NCBI GenBank assembly: GCA_028386065.3
Contig: JAKUCV010000253.1
Location: 194,656-258,655, forward strand
DNA length: 64,000 bases
Direction: 5' to 3'
Origin: Turnera subulata
Taxonomy: Eukaryota > Streptophyta > Magnoliopsida > Malpighiales > Passifloraceae
Below are positions 41,090-51,514 of this stretch, in pieces. The notes below the pieces were generated by a model. It did not search any database. It worked only from the letters and a program-made list of their open reading frames with translations, and had not been told where the DNA came from. The position numbers and the translations under genes are program-made. The stretch's first letter is position 1. Every line of letters starts with the position of its first letter.

Positions 41090-42052
41090 AATGTCACATT
41101 TCGTCCCTATGTTGCCTCCTCAAATTGAAATTCATCCTTATGTTGAGTTTTGATTGGTTTTGATCCCTCAGTTGGTCAATTTTTTAAGATTTTACTCTTT
41201 TTTACCGATTTTACCCCTAAATTCAGTACTTTACTGTTCAAACCAGTTTACCCACCTGAAATTCGAACCAACTAACCGAACCAACCCGGAACCTTATTCA
41301 AAAATCTCCAATAAAAAAATAACTCTACCTCCCAACATCAAAAATTTTAAAATCATAAAAAATACAAATTATTTTTTAAAATTTTTAAAAAAATTAAAAA
41401 ATTATAAATCTAATTATTTTTTAAAAATTTTAAAAAATTAAAAAATCGTAAATCAAATTATTTTAAAATTTTGAAAATTTTAAAATTTAAACCTTTCTTC
41501 TCCTCAAGTTTTTTTCTTTTTTCTTTTTATTTTTTAATTTAAAAATTCGCAAATTTAAATTTTTTTCTCTACTTTTATTCTTTTATTCTTTTTTCCCTCC
41601 TTTCTTCTCCACACAAGTCCTCTTATAGTAGTAGTCAAAAAGGCATAGTGGACTTAGAGTGGTAAGCTTTTTCTCTACTTGTCTAGAAAAAATTATATTT
41701 TCATAAATTTTTAAACTAAAAGATAATTTACTTTATGATTTTTTATTTTAAAAAATATTTTAAAAATATTTTTGTACTTTTTTTAATGATTTCCAAAATT
41801 TTAATGTTTGGAGGTAGAGTTATATATTTATTGGAGATTTTTAATGGGGTTCCGGGTAGGGTCGGTTAGTTGAGTCGAATTTTGAGTTGGTAAACTGGTT
41901 TGAATAGTAAAGTCATGAATTTAGGGAGTAAAATCGGTAAAAAGGACTAAAACCTTTAAAAATTGACCAACTGAGGGATCAAAACCAATCAAAACTCAAC
42001 ACAAGGACGAATTTCAATTTGAAGGGGCAACACAGGGACGAAATGTGACATT
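41090..42052. mobile_element. Long-TIR foldback / MITE-like element
   Basis: Begins AATGTCACATTTCGTCCCTA and ends with the inverted copy TAGGGACGAAATGTGACATT form (one base differs). Inverted arms extend at least 260 bp each with scattered mismatches, around a very AT-rich core. No transposase. It sits exactly at the junction of the D 3' LTR and the Athila RT, where a few bases of both are missing. Confidence 0.85.
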
Positions 42053-43283
42053 ATTCCAATCTTTTTTCTTAACCACTGTCATTCCTCCTTTCTTCGGTAC
42101 CACATGAACTGGGGCTACCCATTCACTGTCAGAAATAGGATAAATAATCCCTGCATCGAGGAGCTTAAGAATCTCCTTCTTCACAACTTCCTTCATATTC
42201 TCATTGAGTCTCCTTTGCCCTTCAATGATCGGTTTGCTACCATCCTCAAGCAAAATCCGATGCATACAGAATGTAGGACTAATTCCTTTCAAATCCTCAA
42301 CAGAATAACCAATAGCCTTTCTACGTTTTCTAAGCACTTCAAGCAACATCTCCTTTTCAACTTTACTCAACTCGGCATTGATAATAACAGGATATGTAGA
42401 GTCGGGTCCCTAAGAATGCATACCGTAGCTTAGATGGTAAAGGTTTCAGCTCTACCTTTGGCGCGCTCCGAACATCTTCCTTCTTTTCTTTTTCCATCAA
42501 CTCGAATCTTTTGTCTTCGGTCGCTTCCAATGGTGGCGTCAACTGCAAAATCTCTACACTTTTGGCTATCTCCAAATCGTTATCTTCAGTAGTGCCACTC
42601 GTCACTAAGCAATTCAAAAGTGGACCATCACTACTTGCTACTTTTCTTGCTTCCTTCACAGCGTCATCAATAAAATCTACTCGGAAAAAACTATCTTCTT
42701 CAAGCGGTCCTTCCGTAGCACGAAAGACATTGAACTCGATTTTCTCATTACCAATCCGTAGAGTAAGTTTTCCATCACGAACATCAATTTGTGCTCCAAC
42801 AGTAGCCAAGAATGGTCTCCCAAGAATAATCGGCATTTGAAAATCAATCTCCATATCAAGCACCACAAAATCAACAGGCACAAAGAACTTCCCAACTTTG
42901 ATCGGAATATCCTCTAATATCCCCACTGGATATTTAACTGATTGATCTGCTAACTGAAGAGAGATGGTAGTCGGCTTCATATCTCCAATATCTTTCTTCT
43001 CCGCAATCCGCTTCGGAATAAGACTAACACTGGCTCATAAATCACATAAAGATCGTTCAATGCACATAAAACCAATATTGCAAGAAATAGAGAAACTTCC
43101 AGGGTCCTTCAGTTTCGGCGGCAGCTTGTTCTGCAGGATCGCACTGCACTCCCCCGTCAAAGCTACTATCTCGAAATCTTCTAGTCTCCTCTTCCTGGAT
43201 AGAATTTCTTTGAGAAATTCAGCATAAGCAGGCATTTGAGAAATAACTTTAGTAAATGGAACATTAATATGCAATTTCTTCAA
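42053..43283 (-). pseudogene. pol: Protease and RT start of Athila element J
   Basis: Minus strand: MKKLHINVPFTKVISQMPAY, LPPKLKDPGSFSI, then LCDL-stop-ASVSL, the protease active site with its Gly codon changed to TGA (43035-43037). The frame continues MKPTTISLQLADQSVKYPVG, VPVDFVVLDMEID, ILGRPFLATVGAQIDV. After a frameshift near 42370 the RT begins: AIGYSVEDLKGISPTFCMHR and WVAPVHVVPKKGGMTVVK, and it stops at the foldback element. Athila lineage; broken. Confidence 0.88.
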
Positions 43284-43286
43284 GTG

Positions 43287-44818
43287 TTCAAGAAATCAAG
43301 GTCCACACAAATACTTTCTAGAATTATAATTAATGGTGTCGAGATTTTCTAGGTTATGTGTGATTATGGGTAATTATTTCTAATGTCTTAATCCTCAGCT
43401 CTCGCATGTTGAATCCAATATCTAGCAAAGTTTCCTACCTAGCTCTCTCATAGCCTAGCATCCATACTAAACTCATTAAGCATAAAACAATCAAACAAGC
43501 CCTAAGAAACTATCAGCTCTCGCATATTTTAGCATCAATGAATCTATGTTCTTTTAGGTATCATCATATAAATCACACAGCTCTCGCATCTTGCAATCAA
43601 TAAGAATCAATCCAAAGTAGATAGGTAAATCGGCACACATAGATTGAACAATCAACACAAATAATTCAATAAACTCAATCTATCAACTATAAAACCATAG
43701 AAATAATTGGCTACATCCCTAATCCTAGATTAGAGAATTAGTTCCGCATAATAAAATAGCTATCAATTATTATTTCACAAGAATTCATCATGAATAAGAC
43801 TGAAAAAAAAAACGAATAAAAGAGAGAGTAGTGAAGTAGGTTAGCCGGTTTCTGTTGATGATGATGGCGTCGACTTGTGCTCCTCTGATGACGATTTCTG
43901 CTGCTTTTGATCTCGTGATTCTATGACTCTTTAAACCTTCAAATCTTGCCCGAAAAAATTTGAATTGTTGTGGGGAATAACCTTGAAATTGAGATTGGAA
44001 TTCGACACCACCTAGAGGATCCAAAAGAGTAGGAAACCCTAACCCTACTAGTGTGTGTAACCTAATAACTAACCAATCCGGCAGCGCTTCGCCCTCTGAC
44101 TTCTGCCTCCTGAATATGTCTACCTAGAGGGTTCTTTTATACTGGTTTTAAGGCTGTAAGTCGGTTTAGGCTCTCCTTCTTTGAATTGTAATTAAATTCT
44201 TGACTTGCATTCCAAGTTGGACTTTTGCCTGTTTTCTAACCCGAAAGTTACATGGCATGTAACGATAAGAAGACGTCTGAACTGGGTCTTGGACTCTTCA
44301 TAAAAGTTCTAGATAATTTTCTCCGCTTTCTTTTCATAAATAGGACTCCTCAATTGGACTTTGGTAACTCAAGATATCGCCAAACTACTTGTCCTGGGTC
44401 GGCACAGAAAAATCTGCTCACTAGGCTGGAATCGACTGAAGGCTCCTCCCACTAGACAACTCCACAAATTATAAAATTTATATCAATGGAAAGGTACGGA
44501 AGTCTAGTTTCTTCTTCAACTAGTTTCACTTGATTTCGATGTCCAAATCTTCTGCTATATCAAAAATACTCAGCTATGCTCACTGCAGAAAAGTTTCCTA
44601 AATTGGGCCTGGTTTCCAAACTTTGCTAAAAAGCTTCCATTCTTGAATAAAATCGATAAATTGCTGATAAAAGCACTTAATCAGCAAAATTGAAGTACTA
44701 ATTGACACAATGCATGAAAACACACAGTAATATAAAGATTATACACATAATCGATTAAGAAAACATAGTAAAAGCCATTCAAAACCATCATAAAAACAAA
44801 AACATTTAGATGTTATCA
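43287..44818 (-). repeat. 5' LTR of Athila element J, truncated
   Basis: Collinear with 26290-27817, but the first 0.3 kb (the LTR end next to the PBS) together with PBS and gag is deleted, so LTR sequence abuts the protease region. Confidence 0.88.
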
Positions 44819-45207
44819 GGCCCAGGCTTAGCACGAATTTTCTGACTTATTTGTCTCTGATTTTCGTTGAATTAGAGGCCCAAATAAGTTAGTTTATTAT
44901 TTTGGCTATTTTATGGAATAAAAGAGAAATAATTCTTAATCCTTGGAGTGTAGGTTAAGTAATTGAGTTAAGATGGAAAAAATATGGAGTTTTCCTCAAG
45001 AAAAGGGAGTTTCTCTGGAGTCAAAATAAGGAAAATCGGGTCAAAATAGGAAAAGCTGTAAACAATAACCGACAGGCCGGCAGTCATAGGGCCATGACCG
45101 CCACCTTCTGGCGGACATGTGTGCATGACCGCCACCTTCCGGCGGTGATCACGACATGATCGCCCCCAGAAGGCAGTCGTGTGTTCCAGTTTCGACAATT
45201 TTTCACG
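44819..45207 (+). repeat. 3' LTR of Tat element G, continued
   Basis: Starts with the duplicated GGCCC, then CAGGCTTAGCACGAATT, collinear with 48377-48797 of the intact LTR. Contains GC-rich motifs (CATGACCGCCACC, GGCGGACATGT). Homology ends at CGACAATTTTTCA. Confidence 0.85.
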
Positions 45208-45286
45208 TCCCGAGTTCGAATCCCTAGTGCTGCAGCATGGTAAAGGATTTAATCGGGCGAATGGAGTGATGTAACAATACCTGGAT
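45208..45286. other. Unassigned junction sequence with a tRNA B-box-like motif
   Basis: Contains GAGTTCGAATCCC, like the internal promoter box B of tRNA genes or SINEs, but no box A or tRNA fold is visible. Probably a small SINE or filler fragment. Confidence 0.3.
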
Positions 45287-45718
45287 TTGGTGGGTCCCTC
45301 AGGGGGAGGTCCTTCACAATCGTACTCACTTGTATATGGCATGGAGGATGTACTCCCTGTTGAACTCGAGGTTCAATCTTTGAGAGTGACTCGCGAAAGC
45401 ATGATTTCTGAGACACAATGGATACAAGAACGCCTAGATCAACTCACACTACTCGATGAAAAGCGTTTGCAAGCTTTATACCACGTCCAAGGATATCAAA
45501 GGCATATGGCACGTGCATTCAATAGAAGAGTTAAGTCTCGAGGATTAAAAGAAGGCGACCAAGTGCATGATCCTAGGGGCAAATTCAAGACTAATTGGTG
45601 CAAACCTTACATTGTCAAGGAAATCCTTCCTGAAGGGGCAACAAGAATTCGAGATCTATACGGCAACGAGTTCAAGGAACCAGTCATTCTGTATCAACTC
45701 AAGAAATACTATGCGTAG
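45287..45718 (+). pseudogene. pol: Integrase C-terminus of a second Tat element (G2)
   Basis: SYSLVYGMEDVLPVELEV, then WIQERLDQLTLLDEKRLQAL, HMARAFNRRVKSRGLKEGD, DPRGKFKTNWCKPYIVKEI, VILYQLKKYYA and stop. This is the end of Tat/Ogre integrase. The preceding catalytic core is missing: the frame begins at a junction with G's LTR. It shows that G2 lies on the plus strand. Confidence 0.85.
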
Positions 45719-45953
45719 CGCTCAAGACATTATTCAAAGAACTACGTAGACCTGATTCTACGCAAACATCAATCATCAAACATTACGGCAACAAACAGTC
45801 ACAAAGCACAGATACGTAGGAAACCTGCAAAAGGTTCGGTCTCTTCTTATTAATTCAACAAAAAGTTCCCAATTCGACTAAAAACCAGAATTTATTTGGC
45901 CTCATTTTTTTCATGCATGCTCATAAATGAGAAAAAAAAATTGTCATAAGTCT
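45719..45953. other. Spacer between pol and antisense ORF of G2
   Basis: Starts after the pol stop TAG. AT-rich; no gene seen. Confidence 0.45.
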
Positions 45954-47208
45954 CTAATGCCTAGGGTGTTTATGTCTCCAATTCTTGTCATTATCTTCCT
46001 CCTCTGATTCAGTATGTCCCACGGATTCAACTACAGATGGCTCTGGATTACCCATGATCTCCAGTCGCCTTACACATAGCAACTTCTCCAGCGGCTCAGT
46101 TCTGTCTCTTAGCCATTCCCTATACCGCGGGACAGGGGCTGTAATGCACGCGTCCCCACGCTGATCCAAGTCAAGAGTGCCCAACCTCTGCTAATAATTC
46201 CCACGAGTTTACCATCCATAGTCCCTTGGATAGGAGGAGTGATCATACAAGGAACTAGTTGGGCCTGTCTAATCTGTCTCATAAACCGCGCCGGGTTGTA
46301 ATAAGGAGATTGCTTGATACCGGGTAATAGCACCACTTCATTTCCAAATGTGTCTCTCGCCATGTGTATCACCTTCAGCCAGTTGGAATGCCATATTATC
46401 TTATCAGTAGTCAAATGATGCATATAAGAGACCCATTCTCTCGTGGTCGCGAAGTTTTGAAGTCGACCACTTGTTGAGTAGCCAACCGATGTGTACTTCA
46501 ATGATACCGGTCGTTCAACGATCTTGAGATGCTCGCATAGCCACATTCGGAGAACCACCAATTGGTCCATTCAAGTCATCCGCAAGAGCGTCTAGCGCAT
46601 TGAGGGTCTCGCCCACCACCAGAGGGACTATGTTATTTCCCTTGTATAATTGTTCAACATATTCTCCGAGAATGACGTGACCCATGCTCGGACGCATTCT
46701 CATCAAGAATTCATTCGCCATGACAAAGGATAGGACCCGTTTCCTCCTCTCTCTCCAGCTACTTCCGAGTGTCTCATCCCCATCTACATGATACAAAGAG
46801 ATCGAGGGTCCCAAGTTGATGTAATCCTTGTTTATCAAGAGAGCGTCCACCAATCTTTTGATATTGATAAATAAGCACATACGCTCTTCGCATATGGAGA
46901 ATTATATGACGCAGCCACAATCTTCCTTTTCTTTATCTCCACAGTGAGCTAATCTTCGTGTCGCTTGTAGTCACCCCAAGGAAAGCATCAAATTCCTCCA
47001 CCATTGGGCAAAGCTCCATCATATCACTTCCAAAGCAGAAAACATGGTTCTCTATGTCCCGGAATGTAGCTACAGCTCCTATCAACTCCGGTTGAACTTG
47101 TACGAACCTCAGATTGAATAGCCTCTTGAAGTCCAAGAAATCATATTGAATGTACTTTGGGATGCTCTTCATCCATGCTTGCACTCTAGCATGAATATTG
47201 TCACCCAT
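45954..47208 (-). pseudogene. Antisense ORF of Tat element, plant-mobile-domain-like (G2)
   Basis: About 415 codons if frameshifts are ignored. Starts MGDN at 47208; WMKSIPKYIQYDFLDFKRLF, FGSDMMELCPMVEEFDAFLG. Frameshifts near 46935, 46860, 46540 and 46150. It continues INLGPSISLYHVDGDE, VGETLNALDALADDLNG, EHLKIVERPVSLKYTS, NPARFMRQIRQAQLVP, and an acidic tail (ESEEEDNDKN). NPxRFxRQ before a Pro is characteristic of plant-mobile-domain / DUF7745-like proteins. Same protein as 24836-25546. TATAAAA on the minus strand lies 66-72 bp upstream (47274-47280). Confidence 0.72.
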
Positions 47209-47273
47209 GGTGTCCTAGCACTCATTTCTTTGCTCTCACATGTTTATGCACTTCCCCAGGGGTCTCTGATTCC

Positions 47274-47280
47274 TTTTATA
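47274..47280 (-). promoter_or_regulatory. TATA box for Tat antisense ORF (G2)
   Basis: CTATAAAAGG on the minus strand upstream of the ORF start at 47208; decayed to CTACATAAGAG in G. Confidence 0.55.
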
Positions 47281-47349
47281 GAGGTTAGAAGTCGGTTAAA
47301 TCCTTCTCGCATCAAGAATTGAACTCCAAAACCGAGTAGGAGTTAGAAC

Positions 47350-47486
47350 AGCAGCCCACGACTGCCACCAGCCGGCGGACAAGTCCCCATGACCACCACC
47401 AGCCGGTGGTCAAGTCGCCATGACAGGCGCCAGCTGGCGGCCAAGCTCCCATGGCTGCCGGACAGCAGCATATGACCGCCGGCATC
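47350..47486. repeat. GC-rich dyad repeats upstream of the Tat antisense ORF (G2)
   Basis: Imperfect copies of a CATGACCGCCACC ... CCGGCGGACA motif, each with dyad symmetry around GCCGGC. The motif also occurs in the LTRs of G and G2. Confidence 0.7.
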
Positions 47487-48222
47487 GCCTCTTCAGTCAT
47501 TATTTATTATTTTGTCCCATTATTCGATCCACTCAGAAGATGTTTCACTTTTTCAAAACTATGACTCGACCAAGGTCTCAAATTGGTTCTCTTCTCATGC
47601 ATAAGGGTTTGGCACCACCCTCAAACTTTTTTCCAAATATATATTTTCCGGATCCGCGATCAGGAAATAGTCTCAACATCCACAATATTGGCATCCAGTT
47701 TTTCAAGACAAACATTAATCTCAAATTTTTTGTGGATTATTAGCATCAAAATCTTTCCCCATTGGATGCCATAGGCAGTACCCCTTTAGTCTCAATTTTT
47801 TTGTCTCGCGCTTTTATGTCCCGACCTCTAGTCTCAACCATTCACCCCTATAGTCCCAAACTATAATCTCAACCCTATAGTCTCAGCCTATGGTCTCAAC
47901 CCTTTTAGTCTCAAACTATAGTCTCAACCAATAACCTCAGTTTAGTCCCAGCATCCGTCTTAACCTTTTGCCTCAACCTTTAGTCTCAACCTTTTTGTCT
48001 CAATATTTTTTCTCGACCTTTAGTCTCAACCAATAAATCTCAAAAGTAGTTTAATAGTTAGGATCTAAGCATCCTCTCTAAACACTAAAGTCAATCATCC
48101 CCAGTGGAACAACCTCAGGTAAGCACTATCATTGTCATCAGCATATCCACGTGCATTATTTCTCTTTTAAATTTTTATGTTCTCTTGCGTTGTTTCGTGC
48201 CTAAATTCGTAGACCCGCACCA
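47487..48222. repeat. 3' untranslated segment X of G2 with TAGTCTCAACC minisatellite
   Basis: 47800-48040 consists of degenerate 11-13 bp units TTTAGTCTCAACC. The whole segment is repeated after the LTR at 49631-50335. No gene. Confidence 0.8.
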
Positions 48223-48233
48223 ACGAGGGGATC
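48223..48233 (+). other. Possible polypurine tract of G2
   Basis: ACGAGGGGATC directly before the LTR start TGTGAAC; short and imperfect. Confidence 0.5.
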
Positions 48234-49630
48234 TGTGAACACCCAAATTTAGCCACTTATTTATTTCATTGGATCATAATTGTGTTTTACAGCCCAAGGT
48301 TAATTTTATTAATTTTTGGTCGTTAATTTGGCTTAAGAACCCAATAAATAAATTAGTGGACTATTCTTATAATTAGTCCCAGGCTTAGCACGAATTTTTT
48401 GACTTATTTGTCTCTGATTTTCATTGAATTAGAGGCCCAATTAAGTTAGTTTATTATTTTGCCTATTTTATGGAAGAAAAGAGGAATAATTCTTAATCCT
48501 TGGAGTGTATGTTAAGTAATTGAGATAACATGAAAAGAATATGGAGTTTTCCTCAAGAAAAGGAAGTTTCTCTGGTCTAAGAATCCATACTTCGCGCATA
48601 AGAATCAATTTGGAGTCAGGATAAGGAAAACCGGGTCAAAATAGGAAAAGCCGTAAACAGTAACCGACAGGCCAACGGTCATAGGGCCCTGACCGCCACC
48701 TGCCGGTGGACATGTGTGCATGACCGCCACCTACCGGCGGTCATCGCGACATGACCGCCCAGATGGCGGTCGTGTGTTCCAGTTTCGACAATTTTTCAGT
48801 TTTTCCTTTTTTTTGATTTCTACCCTCAGCCATTGGATTTAGGGGTTTAATCTCGACCCTAGGACCAAAACCATGCCCCCTCAGACCCTGAACACTATAA
48901 ATAGAACCCTCATAACACAAATTTGAGGAGGTTGGCCATTAAGCTTTTTGCTTGGGAAAACTTTTCTATTTTTTTTCTCAATTCGATTTCTCTGCTTTCT
49001 TTGCTAGAATTCACGTGGTGTGTTGTTTAGTTTTTCCTTTGCAGTAGTTCTAGAGCCAATCAAGGTGGAACTGAGGAATGGAAAGAGGGTAGAGGCAATC
49101 TACAACCCTCAAACGACAAGAACGATGAAGAACACGCCCTTGGTGGTAACTCGATCTCTTTTCCTCTAATTTCTCTCTGCGGCTACGATTTTTATCTCTG
49201 TTATATGCTAATACTGACATGTTTGCTTGAGAGTCATCTCTAAATCATGAACTACGGTACTTAAGATGTCTCTAGTGGTGGAGACGCAAGCTCAATCCTT
49301 TCTCCCCCTCGTCTTCTCTATTAATTCCAATTTATATATATTGTTATTGTTTGTTTGATTGCTGGAAATCTAGTTTACGTACATGCACATAAGCACCAAA
49401 GCACAAGTATTCGTTTAAATTGCATATTATTTCACCCAAGCATGGTTGGGGTGCCTCATACCTTCCTATCCATGACAAACCCCCGAGTCCGGCATCTCTG
49501 GTTGGCAAATCTGGTCATTTTGTGGGCATAAAGGAGTTATCTATGGTTTTTCCTGAGTTTTTCCATTCTAATAAAACTTGGGTGGCGACTCCATCGATTT
49601 GTCTCGAGGTGAGAAAGTTCCGGGTTCACA
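48234..49630 (+). repeat. LTR of Tat element G2 (complete)
   Basis: TGTGAACACCC to GGGTTCACA, with a 7-bp terminal inversion (TGTGAAC/GTTCACA), 1397 bp. Contains the dyad motifs (48670-48775), a TATA-like CTATAAATAGAACC at about 48896, and a TGGCGACTCC motif close to its end. Confidence 0.8.
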
Positions 49631-50335
49631 CAACCGCCTTTCAGCCACTATTCATTATTTTGTCCCAAAAGATGTTTTTCTTTCTCAAAATTATGAATCG
49701 ACTAAGGTCTCAAAATTGGTTCTCTTTTCATGCATAAGGGTTTGGCACCACCCTTAAGCCATTTTCCCAAATATAAATTTTCCAGATCCACGATTAGGAA
49801 ATAGTCTCAACACCCACATTAGGGGCATCCAATGACTCAAGACGAGCTTTCATATCCCTAATTAGCCTCAAAATCTTTCCCCAAATGGATTATTTAGCCT
49901 CAAAATCTTTCCATATTGGATGCCATAGGCAGTACCCCTATTGTCTCAATCCTTTTAGTCCCAATCTTTAGTCCCACTCTTTTGCCTCAACCCTTTCGTC
50001 TCATTCTTTAATCTCCATCTTTAGTCTCAATCTTTTGCCTCAACCATTTGTCCCAACCTTTAGTTTAAACCTATAGTCTCAACCTTTAGTCTCAACCTTT
50101 AGTCTCAATCTTTTCTCTCAACCTTTTGTCCCAACCTTTAGTCTCAACCTATAGTCTTAACCTTTAGTCTCAATCTTTAGTCTCAACTTATGGTCTCAAC
50201 CCTTTAGTCTCAATCTTTAGTCTCAACTTAAGGTCTCAACCCTTTAGTCTCAATCTTTAGTCTCATCCTTTTAGTCTTAACCTATAGTCTCAACCTTTTT
50301 GTCTCGACCTTAGAGTCTCAACCAATAATCTCTGA
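49631..50335. repeat. Second copy of segment X with TAGTCTCAACC minisatellite
   Basis: Collinear with 47487-48040 (CATTATTTTGTCCC, CATGCATAAGGGTTTGGCAC, CATAGGCAGTACCCC). The minisatellite 49930-50335 is longer than in the first copy. Confidence 0.8.
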
Positions 50336-50481
50336 TGACCTGAACATGAGCTTAATAGGATTATAAATGACTAATCATGTTTAGTGAACAATTATATATT
50401 GATTTTGATGATTAACAAACTTGGTTAGACGCATGTTTTATACAATTGTATTGATGAAACATGAAGCTTGGTTTCTGGTAG
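50336..50481. other. Unassigned sequence between G2 and H
   Basis: AT-rich 146 bp; nothing recognised. It may be flank predating both elements. Confidence 0.3.
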
Positions 50482-51485
50482 TGTCACGCCCCTACTAGCG
50501 CAACCGACCAGGTGCCTAGAGCAACTAGGAGTGCCACCTGGGCACCCTCAGGCCTAACAAGCAAATCGACAGAAGTTCAAGGCTTCAGCCTTGAATTCAA
50601 CTTTAGTAATTCCAACGGCAATGCCTTTGCAAAAGCACGAGTTTTATTCACAACAGTACTACACAAAACTAGCCCATTATAATTTCCCAACAACACATAC
50701 ACCCAGCCAACACTTGTTACAAAACCATGCACCAAGGGCACTAATTCACAAACTTACATCAGTTTGGCATTATTATACACAAATATAGGATCTAGCCAAG
50801 GATTGCTCAATACCCCTCTCTAAGGATCCCTCTTGTCCGGATTCTCCCACACTGGCTTAACTCTCTCACCCTGACCTGAAAATAAAGTTAAGGAAAGGGG
50901 TGAGTTCACAACTAAGTAAGATAGGAAAACATGCATGAAATGCTGGAAATGCATGCTATGCTGGACTTGATCATCATCAAGTAAATTCCATAAGCTCCCT
51001 ATGATTCCAACAAGCCTTCCATAGAGTAACAATGCCCTATGGCGACCATGCAGTCAGGCAGTATTGTTTGTACCGATTCTTAGCCAACAGCCCCCAGTAC
51101 GAGGCATTCCGGGTCATGGGAAGTGCACATGACTTACTGCCCAACCACACAGCCCCTAGTAGCCATTGTCTGTACCTGCTTTTTGAACCATGCGGGAAAT
51201 GCCCTCTGTAAGGCTCCACAACCTGTTAATTGGCGCACAAGGGTGAAACCAGTGCCCAATATTCGAATGGTACGTACAAGCTCCGCTTGCACTACCCACA
51301 CAATCAATTGGCCAATGATTTCCATGATGCATATGTGTGCAAATGCAATGCATAGACCCAATTCATGGGCAGCAGATCAAGCCTACACATTTCTATTAAC
51401 ACACCACAACACACAATCAAGCATCATTGGTGCACAACAAGGAAGCTATGGGCCTTCCGCCCAAACACAGATTGCATAGCCAACA
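50482..51485 (-). repeat. 3' LTR of chromovirus H
   Basis: On the minus strand TGTTGGCTATGC to AGGGGCGTGACA, 1004 bp. Preceded on the minus strand by the purine-rich GTAAGGGAGAGATGATGTAG (51486-51505). The weak short ORFs here are not conserved. Confidence 0.85.
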
Positions 51486-51514
51486 CTACATCATCTCTCC
51501 CTTACAAGAAATTC

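Larger units (their letters stand above)
25974..44818 (-). mobile_element. Athila-type Ty3 element J with nested insertions
   Basis: Bounded by TGATGGGC at 25974 and GTTATCA at 44818, with the 5-bp duplication GGCCC on both sides. On the minus strand: 5' LTR (44818 to 43287, incomplete), protease and RT start, [foldback 41090-42052, SIRE-type D], RT, [solo LTR], RNase H, remnant env-like ORF, 3' LTR. Gag, PBS and integrase are deleted. Confidence 0.9.

Noticed and set aside
41154..41441. 95-codon ORF in the foldback element
   Set aside because: Low-complexity Asn/Lys-rich frame within an inverted repeat; no transposase features.
45208..45286. SINE or tRNA gene
   Set aside because: Only a box B-like GAGTTCGAATCCC; no box A, tail or tRNA fold could be supported.
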